Shown: positions 1 through 5,993, numbered from the stretch's first letter. The stretch: 23,452 nucleotides of DNA from JBFWUW01 sp050247075 (GCA_050247075.1 JBFWUW010000095.1:1-23452); one strand, 5' to 3'. Numbers and translations are program-made. The notes: a model not told the origin generated them from the letters alone.

Positions 1-75
1 CCCAACTCCTCATGCTCAACCCACAACTCGATTCCTTTCTCCCGGCGCCCCCCACCCAAACGCCGCGGCGAATCC

Positions 76-537
76 TCACGCGCCGAGGCAATCCAGCAAA
101 CGGCCACCACGACTCGCTTGTTTAAGGTCTAGGGCGGCTGCCGCGGCCGGCGAAGCGGCCTTGCTGCCTGGCTTACGTCCGCGTTTGAAGAATGTCTTGC
201 GGATCGTGTGGACCTGGCTGTATGAGGCCGTAATGCCCTGTCCCTTCAGGTCGGCCAACACTTCCACGGCCTTGGCCTTCCGGCCGAGACGGCCCAAGGC
301 CTCACGAATGGCTTGTGCCTTGGCACCATGTTCTCCCGTTTTCTTGGTTGCCGGGGATTTTCCGGCCTTGGCCTTCCGAATGTATTTGACCTTGCTCGCC
401 AAAGCGAAGGAAATGTCAATGCCCTGGTCCTGCTTGATACCAGCGATTGCCTCCTTGGGAGAGGCCGCTGGGTTCGTTTTGTAATAATCCTTGAGCACCT
501 GCGTCTTGCTGAGATCCTCACTCGTCTTCTTAGCCAT
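76..537 (-). CDS. Small basic protein with two similar halves (unknown function)
   Basis: A 153-residue Lys/Ala-rich protein that I do not recognise by name. I start it at the ATG at 537, not the upstream ATG at 570, because GGAGAG lies 9 nt before 537. Two segments look like copies of one unit: residues about 15-55 (TQVLKDYYKTNP, then GIKQDQGIDISFALASKVKYIRK) and about 74-118 (AIREALGRLGRKAKAVEV, then LKGQGITASYSQVHTIRK). Each has a helix, a turn, 'GI..S', and a second helix ending in basic residues, like a small helical nucleic-acid-binding unit. The tail, from GRKPGS on, is Lys/Ala-rich and probably disordered. No signal peptide is visible. A nucleoid- or DNA-associated role is inference from composition. 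The reading frame is intact and ends in TGA at 76-78. Confidence 0.75.
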   Translation of the reverse strand: MAKKTSEDLSKTQVLKDYYKTNPAASPKEAIAGIKQDQGIDISFALASKVKYIRKAKAGKSPATKKTGEHGAKAQAIREALGRLGRKAKAVEVLADLKGQGITASYSQVHTIRKTFFKRGRKPGSKAASPAAAAALDLKQASRGGRLLDCLGA

Positions 538-735
538 CGCGTGAATCTCTCCAGTTATGCTACGCCCCATATAGACTGACTTGTATGGTTATAACATTCG
601 TTGTTCAGCATCGACAGCGGTTGAGTTGTTCCATTTGCCTTATACATGTGTTGTCGATAACGAGGCCGCTCTCCAGAAGTGGGGGATGTCAAGTCATTCG
701 CGTGGCAACGCCAATGACTTCAGCCATTCACAACC

Positions 736-1347
736 ATGAAACTCGGTCTCATCACGGACATCCACGAGCAGGTAGATCACCTGCAATCCGCACTCGGGTT
801 GCTTCACAAACACCCTGTCGATCAGATCGTACTAATCGGTGACGTGGCCGCGACGGGAGAGCGAATCGTCGAGACTTGTCGGCTATTGGCCGAGGCAAAG
901 GTGATCGGTGTCTGGGGCAATCACGACTTTGGCCTGTGTGTTGAGCCAGATGAACGGACGCGTCGCCGTTTCTCGTCCGCAACGCTCGACTTCATGTCCA
1001 CGCTACGGCCGCGGCTCGACGTTGGCGGTTGCCACTTCATGCACGTCTAGCCGTGGTTAAATCCCGAGGACATCACCGACCTCTGGTACTTTGAAGGGCC
1101 GCCCGACGATCGCAGCAAGTTGGCACGTATCTTCAATTCTGTCCCCAACAGGATTCTGTTCGCCGGTCATTATCACAAATGGTTACTGGCGACCCCGGAT
1201 GAAATTACGCCGTGGCAAGGCGAGTTGCCAATTTACCTCGATCAAGGCCGCTACTTCGTGGTGGTGGGGGCGATGTGCTTGGGCCGGTTTGCCATCTTCG
1301 ACACGGACACCTCAGAACTGCGGCCTTTCAACCTTGGAGTGCGTTAA
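736..1347 (+). pseudogene. Metallophosphoesterase interrupted by an in-frame TAG
   Basis: A calcineurin-like phosphoesterase of about 203 codons, split by TAG at 1048-1050 (codon 105). The first part carries TDIHEQ (D8, H10), IGD (G35, D36) and GNHD (61-64). Directly after the stop, in the same frame, come PWLNPEDITDLWYFEG and the last metal-binding motif GHYH (144-147), ending at TAA 1345-1347. Together they make a complete single-domain enzyme that would hydrolyse a phosphomonoester or diester using two metal ions; the substrate cannot be told. The stop sits where a sense codon such as GAG (Glu) would fit, so one substitution explains it. None of the tRNAs in this window has a CUA anticodon. 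A sequencing error or recent inactivation is the likeliest explanation. An internal TTG at 1120 could start only a fragment. Confidence 0.85.
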
Positions 1348-1530
1348 GAGGGCTGGGTTCTACACCTTCCGTCCGGCTGATTGAAAACTCGCCGCCGCAT
1401 ATAGTTGGCCACGAGGCCGCATCCAGTTCGCTCGGCAACTTCTCTTACCGGCAGATTCAGAAGCAACGACCATCCGCCCGCGAACCACATACTTTCGGTG
1501 GCCAACTGGTGTCAGTTGGCGTCTGGCTGA

Positions 1531-2520
1531 CTAGCACTCCGTCCAGCACTTTTGTAGCCTGTCCATCCAGCGTTGCACCTGGATCGCGTCAGCATAGCTG
1601 GCACCCAGCGGCACGGGCTGAAGTCCTCGCACGACCCGGCAGAACGCTCGCAGCTCGGATGCCATCATACCGGTCGGACCAGCGGGATCGGCTCGGATTT
1701 CCAGAACCATCGGCCACCGTGCCCGGTCGTCCCAGACTTCGATTGGCCGGGGATTCGAGCGAGTGCGGGCGGCCCAGCCGTCGCCAAAGACTTCCAGCAG
1801 GTCGAAGCCGTTGGGAGCCATGCCTTCTGGTGTCATTAACGACGCGGAGAAAGAAGTCAGCATTCCGTTCGGCCAGCGAAGTTGGGCCAGCACCAGGTCA
1901 CAAGCACCTTCCGGCGTGAAGTGGGCCTGGGAGCTGAATCCAGTCGGCTCGGCTCGATCGACCAAGGCCAGCACGGAGTACAAGTCATGCACCATCGTCA
2001 AGTGCATGGGAGTTTCTCCTGGAAACCTGGCCACGTATGCCGCTGGGCGGTGCCGCTCGCAAGAGATGAACCGAATCGGACCTCGCCGGCGTACCTCGTC
2101 TTGCAGTGTCAGGAACTCGCTGTTGAAGAGGACGATGTGCCCCATCATCAGGTTGCTGGAGTCTGGTTTGACCAGAGGGATCAGGCTTTCGGCCTCGGTC
2201 AAGTCACCCGAGATGGGCTTTTCCAGCAGCACGGTTTTGCCCGCGGCCAGCAGTTTCTTGGCAATCGGCACGTGCGATCTGGTGGAACTGGCCACCACCC
2301 AGGCTTCGGCCTCTGACTCGGCGATCGCTTGGTCCAAGTCGAGCCAGCCTGGGACGCCAGGCAGGTCATTCCCCACGGCGTCCAGGCTGGCCTGACGGCG
2401 TGCTACGAGGGCTACAAGCCGGGCCTCAACAATCCCCGCCAGCGTCAGGGCATGCTGTCGGCCAAAAGATCCCAGGCCCACGACGCCGACTTTGACGGGA
2501 TCAAAGATCGCTTTCCTCAT
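1531..2520 (-). CDS. Gfo/Idh/MocA-family NAD(P)-dependent oxidoreductase
   Basis: A 329-residue cytoplasmic oxidoreductase of the glucose-fructose oxidoreductase / inositol dehydrogenase / MocA family. The N-terminal Rossmann fold shows VGVVGLGSFGRQHA (residues 11-24) for the dinucleotide. The family's EKP motif is at 100-102 (LLEKPISGDL), with K101 in the usual catalytic position. H178-D179 (TMVHDLYSVL) matches the family's conserved histidine region in the alpha/beta domain. These proteins oxidise or reduce sugars, cyclitols or related alcohols; the substrate is not readable here. The length is normal and no residue is missing. The ATG at 2520 opens directly into the beta strand before the Rossmann motif; its Shine-Dalgarno sequence is weak. 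It stands alone, convergent with the broken phosphoesterase gene. Planctomycetes usually carry many paralogues. Confidence 0.93.
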   Translation of the reverse strand: MRKAIFDPVKVGVVGLGSFGRQHALTLAGIVEARLVALVARRQASLDAVGNDLPGVPGWLDLDQAIAESEAEAWVVASSTRSHVPIAKKLLAAGKTVLLEKPISGDLTEAESLIPLVKPDSSNLMMGHIVLFNSEFLTLQDEVRRRGPIRFISCERHRPAAYVARFPGETPMHLTMVHDLYSVLALVDRAEPTGFSSQAHFTPEGACDLVLAQLRWPNGMLTSFSASLMTPEGMAPNGFDLLEVFGDGWAARTRSNPRPIEVWDDRARWPMVLEIRADPAGPTGMMASELRAFCRVVRGLQPVPLGASYADAIQVQRWMDRLQKCWTEC

Positions 2521-2603
2521 GTTGTATTGAACCCGGTGCTATTCAGATATTCAGATGCTGCTGTGATGTGCGTCTTGTCCGAATCAGCTTGCCAGTTGAA
2601 AAA

Positions 2604-3230
2604 TTAACTAGGCCGCCGTGCCGGTTCGGTCTTGGCCTGTAAGCTGGGATAGATCTTCGAAGCAGAGCTTGAAGCTAAGGTACGACAGTCGGTTGCTAGA
2701 TTGCCTTGCCCAGCAAGCAATTGTGGCGACGAGGATGTTGGTGGTGGAGAGACCGGTAAATCAAAGCGTAACTTACCGCATGAAGTCAGCAATCGCGTGA
2801 ACCGACTCATTTCGGCTCCAAAAGCATTCGTAATTTGGGCCACGTTCCAAGTTCGCTCATCGTCGTTGAGTGCCACACGAGCGTAGGTCAGATGCGAAAT
2901 CTGCTTGTTGGCGAGTCGATCAATCTCTTTGATCTCAGTTGGCATGGGTAATCGTCCCTTTTTCCAAACTTCGGGATCGGAAAAGAAGTGTTCCGCTCTG
3001 ACGTTATCCTCGGACGGCGAGTGAAAAAAGAACTCTTTTAAGTTGCGGGCATGCACAGCAAACGACTCGAGAAATGAATTTGCGGCATCTTGATTATCGT
3101 CGCTCAACGCGGGCATGTCTTGGTACCTGCTAAGAAGCGATGCGGTGGACCAGAGCATTCGATATTCGTATTCGAGATGGGCAACAATGTCATGGAGGTC
3201 GGAGAGAGAGGGACATGGATTAGCTGACAT
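2604..3230 (-). CDS. Unrecognised helical protein just downstream of the tRNA array
   Basis: A 208-residue protein of no family I can name. I use the ATG at 3230 (MSANPCPSL) because AAGG stands about 8 nt upstream; the frame runs open to 3380, but that part lies in the tRNA-Ser gene. The N-terminal 150 residues look globular and helical (HDIVAHLEYEYRMLW, FLESFAVHARNLKEFFF, RLANKQISHLTYARVAL). From about residue 155 the sequence becomes Pro/Ser-rich, so the last 50 residues may be a disordered tail or a frameshifted end. It starts 114 nt after the last tRNA on the same strand with no obvious terminator between, so it could ride on the array transcript. R..L..F and H residues in the second helix recall HEPN-type proteins, but the spacing of that motif does not match, so I make no functional call. 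Confidence 0.7.
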   Translation of the reverse strand: MSANPCPSLSDLHDIVAHLEYEYRMLWSTASLLSRYQDMPALSDDNQDAANSFLESFAVHARNLKEFFFHSPSEDNVRAEHFFSDPEVWKKGRLPMPTEIKEIDRLANKQISHLTYARVALNDDERTWNVAQITNAFGAEMSRFTRLLTSCGKLRFDLPVSPPPTSSSPQLLAGQGNLATDCRTLASSSASKIYPSLQAKTEPARRPS

Positions 3231-3344
3231 CAAATAACCTTCAAAGTTCGTGGACACGAATGACCCAATTACACTCGTATTGTACGGCCAAGTCCTACAG
3301 ATACGGAAGCTGCCAAAGTGGCATTGACGGTCGATCGACATGAG

Positions 3345-3436
3345 CGGAGGGCCAGAGAATCGAACTCTGAGGGCCGGCATTGCCAGCCCAACTGCTTTCC
3401 AGGCAGCCGCGGCGAACCAATATCCGCCTACCCTCC
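3345..3436 (-). tRNA. tRNA-Ser(GGA)
   Basis: Acceptor GGAGGGT pairs with GCCCTCC and G73 is the discriminator. Anticodon loop CTGGAAA gives GGA (codon UCC). A long class II variable arm with a GGGCTGGC/GCCGGCCC stem fits serine. It is the last gene of the array. Confidence 0.9.
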
Positions 3437-3440
3437 AGGA

Positions 3441-3459
3441 GGCGGCCTCGTAAGCCGCC
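3441..3459 (-). other. Six-pair hairpin with seven-base loop between tRNA-Cys and tRNA-Ser
   Basis: GGCGGC and GCCGCC flank a seven-base loop, read TTACGAG on the minus strand. Size and loop mimic an isolated anticodon arm (ACG, Arg). It may be a tRNA relic, a processing signal or chance. Confidence 0.35.
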
Positions 3460-3461
3460 AG

Positions 3462-3533
3462 AGACGCCGGCGGGAGTCGAACCCGCTAATAGCGGCTTTG
3501 CAGACCGCTGCCACACCGTGTGACGCCAGCGTC
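3462..3533 (-). tRNA. tRNA-Cys(GCA)
   Basis: Acceptor GACGCTG/CGGCGTC with one T-G pair, and T73, the usual discriminator for CysRS. Anticodon stem GCGGT/GCCGC closes loop CTGCAAA, anticodon GCA. T-arm GCGGG/CCCGC. 72 nt. Confidence 0.92.
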
Positions 3534-3552
3534 AAGTAGTCAGAAAACTCAA

Positions 3553-3626
3553 TGTCCTCGCCAGGAATCGAACCTGGGCATCGACCTTCGCAGGGTCGCG
3601 TGCAAGCTCCACCACACTCCAAGGAC
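3553..3626 (-). tRNA. tRNA-Arg(GCG)
   Basis: Acceptor GTCCTTG/CGAGGAC, discriminator A. Anticodon stem CGACC/GGTCG holds loop CTGCGAA, anticodon GCG (codon CGC). Most bacteria read this box with ACG edited to inosine, so a G34 version is unusual. D-stem is only GTG/CAC. Confidence 0.88.
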
Positions 3627-3640
3627 CAATCAACAATCAG

Positions 3641-3711
3641 TACCCCGCCGAGGAATCGAACCCCGTCTTGCAGTTCCGAAGACTGCCGTGCTGCCAGCAC
3701 ACTCGCAAGGC
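3641..3711 (-). tRNA. tRNA-Arg(TCG)
   Basis: Anticodon stem GCAGT/ACTGC is perfect around loop CTTCGGA, anticodon TCG (codon CGA). The acceptor GCCTTGC/GCGGGGT forms only with three wobble pairs, including G1-T72, so the stem is weak. D-stem GTG/CAC resembles its neighbour Arg(GCG), which suggests common descent. 71 nt. Confidence 0.78.
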
Positions 3712-3715
3712 CAAG

Positions 3716-3777
3716 TAGCCCGTCCAGGAATCGAACCGGGCACCGATCCGCCACACCATTGGGACGCGGGACGCGAA
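3716..3777 (-). pseudogene. tRNA remnant without an anticodon arm
   Basis: The minus strand has an intact T-loop (GGTTCGATTCC) followed by an acceptor-like ACGGGCT, and a TGGCGGATCGG stretch like a D-arm, but no anticodon arm between them and no matching 5' acceptor strand. It begins right after the stop codon of the embedded unknown gene. Probably a deletion relic of one more array tRNA. Confidence 0.5.
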
Positions 3778-4275
3778 TTAATGAGTACGACAAAGTTCTT
3801 TGTAGTACCGCAGTCCGTTGCCCCGAAGGCAAACTGTCTTTCTGGCTTCTTCGACAAACTCAATCCCTTTGAGCAGCACTTCGCAACCGTGACAACAGAA
3901 ATCGTCATGCGTTGGTCGCGGGAATCGCTCACTCTTCTTGGCTCGAATAAGCGTAAGATGGCCTGCGAACTTGTCCAATGCTCCAATAAAGGTTTTAGGG
4001 ATTGTCGGCGGATTCGGCTCAATCAGGAAGTCTCGGATGCAAATGTCCGTGTCACGTGCTGGAGTCTCACGAGTCAGGAACTCGACGAGCCGTCGACAAA
4101 CGATCAGCCCACCGACAAGTGACACTTCTTCGCGACCGAACGGGATCCCGTAAATCGGCTCGTTCGGCTTCTCGACGTCCTCGATGGACCATTTCAGAAT
4201 GAGCAAGTCGTATACAACGCAGCGTAATGCACCCGGTAAATCTTCTTCAGGAACTACTCTGGACATTCTTGGCAT
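3778..4275 (-). CDS. Unknown protein encoded inside the tRNA array
   Basis: A 165-residue protein that I do not recognise. The ATG at 4275 has GAAGG six bases upstream and opens only 31 nt after the 3' end of tRNA-Trp, with no promoter visible in between, so it is probably translated from the tRNA transcript. It ends in TAA at 3778-3780, directly before a tRNA remnant. Features: an acidic N-terminal third (VPEEDLPGAL), a hydrophobic segment around VSLVGGLIVCRRLVEFLT that is too short and charged for a clear membrane span, a basic stretch LTLIRAKKSERFPRP, and a cysteine/histidine cluster THDDFCCHGCEVLLKG near residues 126-141 that might bind metal. No nuclease or synthetase motif is recognisable. 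Its conservation beside tRNA genes elsewhere would be the main clue to a role. Confidence 0.72.
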   Translation of the reverse strand: MPRMSRVVPEEDLPGALRCVVYDLLILKWSIEDVEKPNEPIYGIPFGREEVSLVGGLIVCRRLVEFLTRETPARDTDICIRDFLIEPNPPTIPKTFIGALDKFAGHLTLIRAKKSERFPRPTHDDFCCHGCEVLLKGIEFVEEARKTVCLRGNGLRYYKELCRTH

Positions 4276-4306
4276 GGAGCACCTTCGAGAATGGATAATT
4301 GTTCAG

Positions 4307-4376
4307 CAGGATCGCGAGGATTTGAACCCCGTGCGGCAGGATTGGAAGCTGCTTGCTCTCCCAGGAGCACGATCCT
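4307..4376 (-). tRNA. tRNA-Trp(CCA)
   Basis: Acceptor AGGATCG/CGATCCT is fully paired; the discriminator is G, as TrpRS prefers. Loop TTCCAAT gives anticodon CCA. The anticodon stem GCAGC/CCTGC has a C-C mismatch next to the loop and the D-arm is about one base short. It lies downstream of a terminator-like hairpin, apart from the main block. 70 nt. Confidence 0.78.
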
Positions 4377-4380
4377 GAAT

Positions 4381-4413
4381 CAAAAGCCCCCGACCCACGA
4401 TGGAGTCGGGGGC
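4381..4413 (-). terminator. Rho-independent terminator after the HNH gene
   Basis: On the minus strand GCCCCCGAC and GTCGGGGGC form a nine-pair GC-rich stem around a ten-base loop, followed by TTTTG. It lies 11 nt past the HNH stop and before tRNA-Trp, so it should reduce expression of the last five tRNAs unless read through. Confidence 0.75.
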
Positions 4414-4423
4414 GACGTAACGA

Positions 4424-5020
4424 CTATTTCTCCAGCTCCACGTTCCAGTACGCCTCGCTGACGAACTTCGACCAACTGGCGATCCGCACGTTGTGGGCCG
4501 CATAGAGCGGCTTCCAAGTTGGCCGGATCGGCTGCACGCGGAGCTTCATGCCCGCCTGGATGGGCGTGCGATCGGCCTTCCGCTTGTTGCAGCTCACACA
4601 AGCCAGCACGCAGTTCTCCCAGGTGGACGTTCCACCCTGCGACCGCGGCAGGACGTGGTCGATCGACAACTCGTCGGTCCCCGGCTGCACGTGGCAATAC
4701 TGGCAGGTGAAGTGGTCCCGCTTGAAGATGTTCCGCCGGCTGAAAGCGACTGCCGCCTCCGGCAAACGGTCGTACTCCGTCAGCGTGACTACTTCTGGCA
4801 CACGCAGCCGCAGACGGATCGCCTGGATGAAGGCCTCCCCCTCAACGGGCTTGAGCTTCGTCCAGTCTTCCCAGGCATACGTCTGGTAGTCGTGCGGATC
4901 GACGACGCGGGCCGACTCGTTCCACAACAGCACCAGCGACCGGGCCACCTTGGCCACGTTCACCGGCTGCCAGTTGCGGTTGAGGACCAGCGTCGGCCGC
5001 TCAAGAACACTTGCTACCAT
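4424..5020 (-). CDS. HNH endonuclease embedded in the tRNA array
   Basis: A 198-residue HNH nuclease. The start is set at 5020 by AGGAGG seven bases upstream; the ATG at 5041 would lie inside the gap and lacks a site. The N-terminal 95 residues (VLNRNWQPVNV, LRVPEVV, EYDRLP) are the conserved extension seen in many bacterial HNH_5-type proteins. The nuclease core follows: zinc ligands C106-x-x-C109 and C141-x-x-C144, D121-H122 as the HNH histidine, N136, and N145 with K148 (CVSCNKRKA). All key residues are present, so it should bind a metal and nick or cut DNA. Only 22 nt separate its ATG from the 3' end of tRNA-His, so it seems to be expressed from the tRNA transcript. It might be a host gene around which the array grew, or a homing-type nuclease; I cannot separate these. 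Confidence 0.93.
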   Translation of the reverse strand: MVASVLERPTLVLNRNWQPVNVAKVARSLVLLWNESARVVDPHDYQTYAWEDWTKLKPVEGEAFIQAIRLRLRVPEVVTLTEYDRLPEAAVAFSRRNIFKRDHFTCQYCHVQPGTDELSIDHVLPRSQGGTSTWENCVLACVSCNKRKADRTPIQAGMKLRVQPIRPTWKPLYAAHNVRIASWSKFVSEAYWNVELEK

Positions 5021-5042
5021 GGGAAACCTCCTCGTTCTCAAG

Positions 5043-5117
5043 GGTGCCTGAGCGGAGTTGAACCGCCACCATCTGGTTCACAGCCAGCCGTGCAGAAACC
5101 GCTACACCACAGGCACC
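5043..5117 (-). tRNA. tRNA-His(GTG)
   Basis: Loop CTGTGAA gives GTG. The gene includes an eighth acceptor pair G-1:C73, the HisRS identity pair, on top of GTGCCTG/CAGGCAC. Stem CTGG/CCAG and T-arm GGCGG/CCGCT. It immediately precedes the HNH gene. Confidence 0.93.
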
Positions 5118-5137
5118 ATGACAAAATCTGCAATCAG

Positions 5138-5209
5138 CACCCCGACCAGGGTTTGAACCCGGAACACCTCGTTAGAAGCGAGGCATGATGTCCATTTCAC
5201 CATCGAGGC
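5138..5209 (-). tRNA. tRNA-Arg(TCT)
   Basis: Anticodon stem CCTCG/CGAGG around loop CTTCTAA, anticodon TCT (codon AGA). Acceptor GCCTCGA/TCGGGGT with G1-T72 and T4-G69 wobbles, discriminator G. T-loop TTCAAAC. 72 nt. Confidence 0.9.
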
Positions 5210-5219
5210 CAACAACCAG

Positions 5220-5303
5220 CGGAAGGTGGGGGAATTGAACCCCCAGCCCCATGACGGGCGACTGGTTAGCAACCAGTTTCCTGAGCCAATTCGGATACCT
5301 TCC
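5220..5303 (-). tRNA. tRNA-Ser(GCT)
   Basis: Acceptor GGAAGGT/ACCTTCC, discriminator G. Stem ACTGG/CCAGT around loop TTGCTAA, anticodon GCT (codons AGC/AGU). Long class II variable arm, as expected for serine. Confidence 0.93.
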
Positions 5304-5313
5304 ATTCAAACAG

Positions 5314-5384
5314 TGGACCCACCGAGAATCGAACTCGGATCTCCGCCACGCCAGGGCGGTGTCGTCCCGTTGGACCATGAGCCC
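5314..5384 (-). tRNA. tRNA-Ala(GGC)
   Basis: Loop CTGGCGT in stem CCGCC/GGCGG, anticodon GGC (codon GCC). Acceptor GGGCTCA/TGGGTCC has the G3-T70 wobble and A73 required by AlaRS. The D-arm and anticodon stem resemble tRNA-Glu more than a normal tRNA-Ala. Confidence 0.92.
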
Positions 5385-5395
5385 ATCTACACCAG

Positions 5396-5466
5396 TGGAC
5401 CGCCGGGGAGTCGAACCCCGATCTCCTGCTTGCAAGGCAGGTGTCGTCCCGTTGGACCAGCAGCCC
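5396..5466 (-). tRNA. tRNA-Ala(TGC)
   Basis: Loop CTTGCAA in stem CCTGC/GCAGG, anticodon TGC (codon GCA). Acceptor GGGCTGC/GCGGTCC keeps G3-T70 and A73. Its D-arm TGGTCCAACGGGACGACA is identical to that of the neighbouring Ala(GGC), so the two look like a tandem duplication with a changed anticodon arm. Confidence 0.93.
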
Positions 5467-5480
5467 GAACCTTCTCAAAG

Positions 5481-5497
5481 CCGGACACGAAGTCCGG
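5481..5497. other. Hairpin in the 70-nt gap between tRNA-Ala and tRNA-Thr
   Basis: CCGGAC and GTCCGG enclose a five-base loop. No T-run follows, so it is more likely a processing or structural element than a terminator. Confidence 0.4.
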
Positions 5498-5536
5498 GTT
5501 TCAAGTTCACCATGAATGGCATTTGCAAATCACCAG

Positions 5537-5607
5537 AGGTCTGTCCGGGAATTGAACCCGGCCTTCCTGCTTACCGAGCAGATGTGCCGCCGAAACACCT
5601 ACAGACC
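5537..5607 (-). tRNA. tRNA-Thr(GGT)
   Basis: Acceptor GGTCTGT/ACAGACC, T73. Stem TCTGC/GCAGG encloses TCGGTAA, anticodon GGT (codon ACC). Position 33 is C instead of the nearly invariant U. 71 nt. Confidence 0.85.
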
Positions 5608-5618
5608 AAACCACGGAA

Positions 5619-5690
5619 TGACCCCGGACAGAGTTGAACTGCCGTTGCCTGCACGTCACGCAGGAGTCGTAGCCGCTGGACCACGGGATC
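5619..5690 (-). tRNA. tRNA-Val(GAC)
   Basis: Acceptor GATCCCG/CGGGGTC, A73. Stem CCTGC/GCAGG encloses GTGACGT, anticodon GAC (codon GUC). T-arm GGCAG/CTGTC has one wobble. D-arm again of the Glu-like TGGTCCAGCGG type. Confidence 0.92.
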
Positions 5691-5697
5691 AAAGATC

Positions 5698-5723
5698 GTT
5701 TCCATTTTCGAAAATGGGGAAAC
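5698..5723. repeat. Palindrome between tRNA-Val and tRNA-Leu(GAG)
   Basis: CCATTTTCGAAAATGG is a perfect 16-base palindrome, extended outward by GTTTCC and GGAAAC with two extra G. No T-run follows on the transcribed strand. Possible processing element or protein site. Confidence 0.5.
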
Positions 5724-5725
5724 AG

Positions 5726-5802
5726 TGACCGAGGTGGGGATCGAACCCACAGAATCACCTGGCTCTCGACCAGGCCGCTTTGCCAGAATTGCGTACTCGG
5801 CC
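5726..5802 (-). tRNA. tRNA-Leu(GAG), short variable arm
   Basis: Acceptor GGCCGAG/CTCGGTC, A73. Stem CCTGG/CCAGG encloses TCGAGAG, anticodon GAG (codon CUC). Position 33 is C. The variable region is only 7 nt, whereas bacterial Leu tRNAs normally have a long arm. T-arm GTGGG/CCCAC. Confidence 0.8.
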
Positions 5803-5820
5803 ATCGACATTCGCTCTGCC

Positions 5821-5841
5821 TTCATCCTTCATCCTTCATCC
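5821..5841. repeat. Three tandem copies of TTCATCC
   Basis: A 7-base unit repeated three times without interruption in the 46-nt gap between a Met and a Leu tRNA gene. Simple repeat, no function evident. Confidence 0.6.
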
Positions 5842-5848
5842 TTTCCCA

Positions 5849-5917
5849 TAGCGGGTCCGGGGGTCGCACCCGGCGGGCGGAGCTTATGAGGCTCCATTGA
5901 ACACTGGCCCACCCGCG
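5849..5917 (-). tRNA. tRNA-Met(CAT), compact
   Basis: Loop CTCATAA in stem GGAGC/GCTCC, anticodon CAT. Acceptor CGCGGGT/ACCCGCT leaves C1-T72 unpaired, which recalls initiator tRNA, but the three G-C pairs of initiator anticodon stems are missing. The D-arm is cut down, and the T-loop reads TGCGACC (G55). 69 nt. Confidence 0.72.
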
Positions 5918-5923
5918 TCAAAA

Positions 5924-5993
5924 ATGCAGACCCCGGTATCGAACCGGGCGGATCGGCCTTATGAGGGCCAACTGGGCACCTGCCGCGTCTGCA
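5924..5993 (-). tRNA. tRNA-Met(CAT), second copy
   Basis: Acceptor TGCAGAC/GTCTGCA is perfect, T73. Stem TGGCC/GGCCG encloses CTCATAA, anticodon CAT. The D-arm is small (GGC/GCC). With CAT it could be elongator Met or lysidine-type Ile; the array's separate Ile(TAT) makes Met more likely. 70 nt. Confidence 0.8.

Noticed and set aside
1048..1050. Programmed read-through of TAG using a suppressor tRNA from the array
   Set aside because: No tRNA in the window has a CUA anticodon; Leu(TAG) reads CUA codons, not UAG.
2604..3230. HEPN ribonuclease call for the protein downstream of the array
   Set aside because: The R and H residues in FAVHARNLKEFFFH do not have the R-x4-6-H spacing of HEPN nucleases.
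5849..5917. Initiator tRNA-fMet
   Set aside because: C1-T72 is unpaired, but the three consecutive G-C pairs of the initiator anticodon stem are absent and the D-arm is abnormal.
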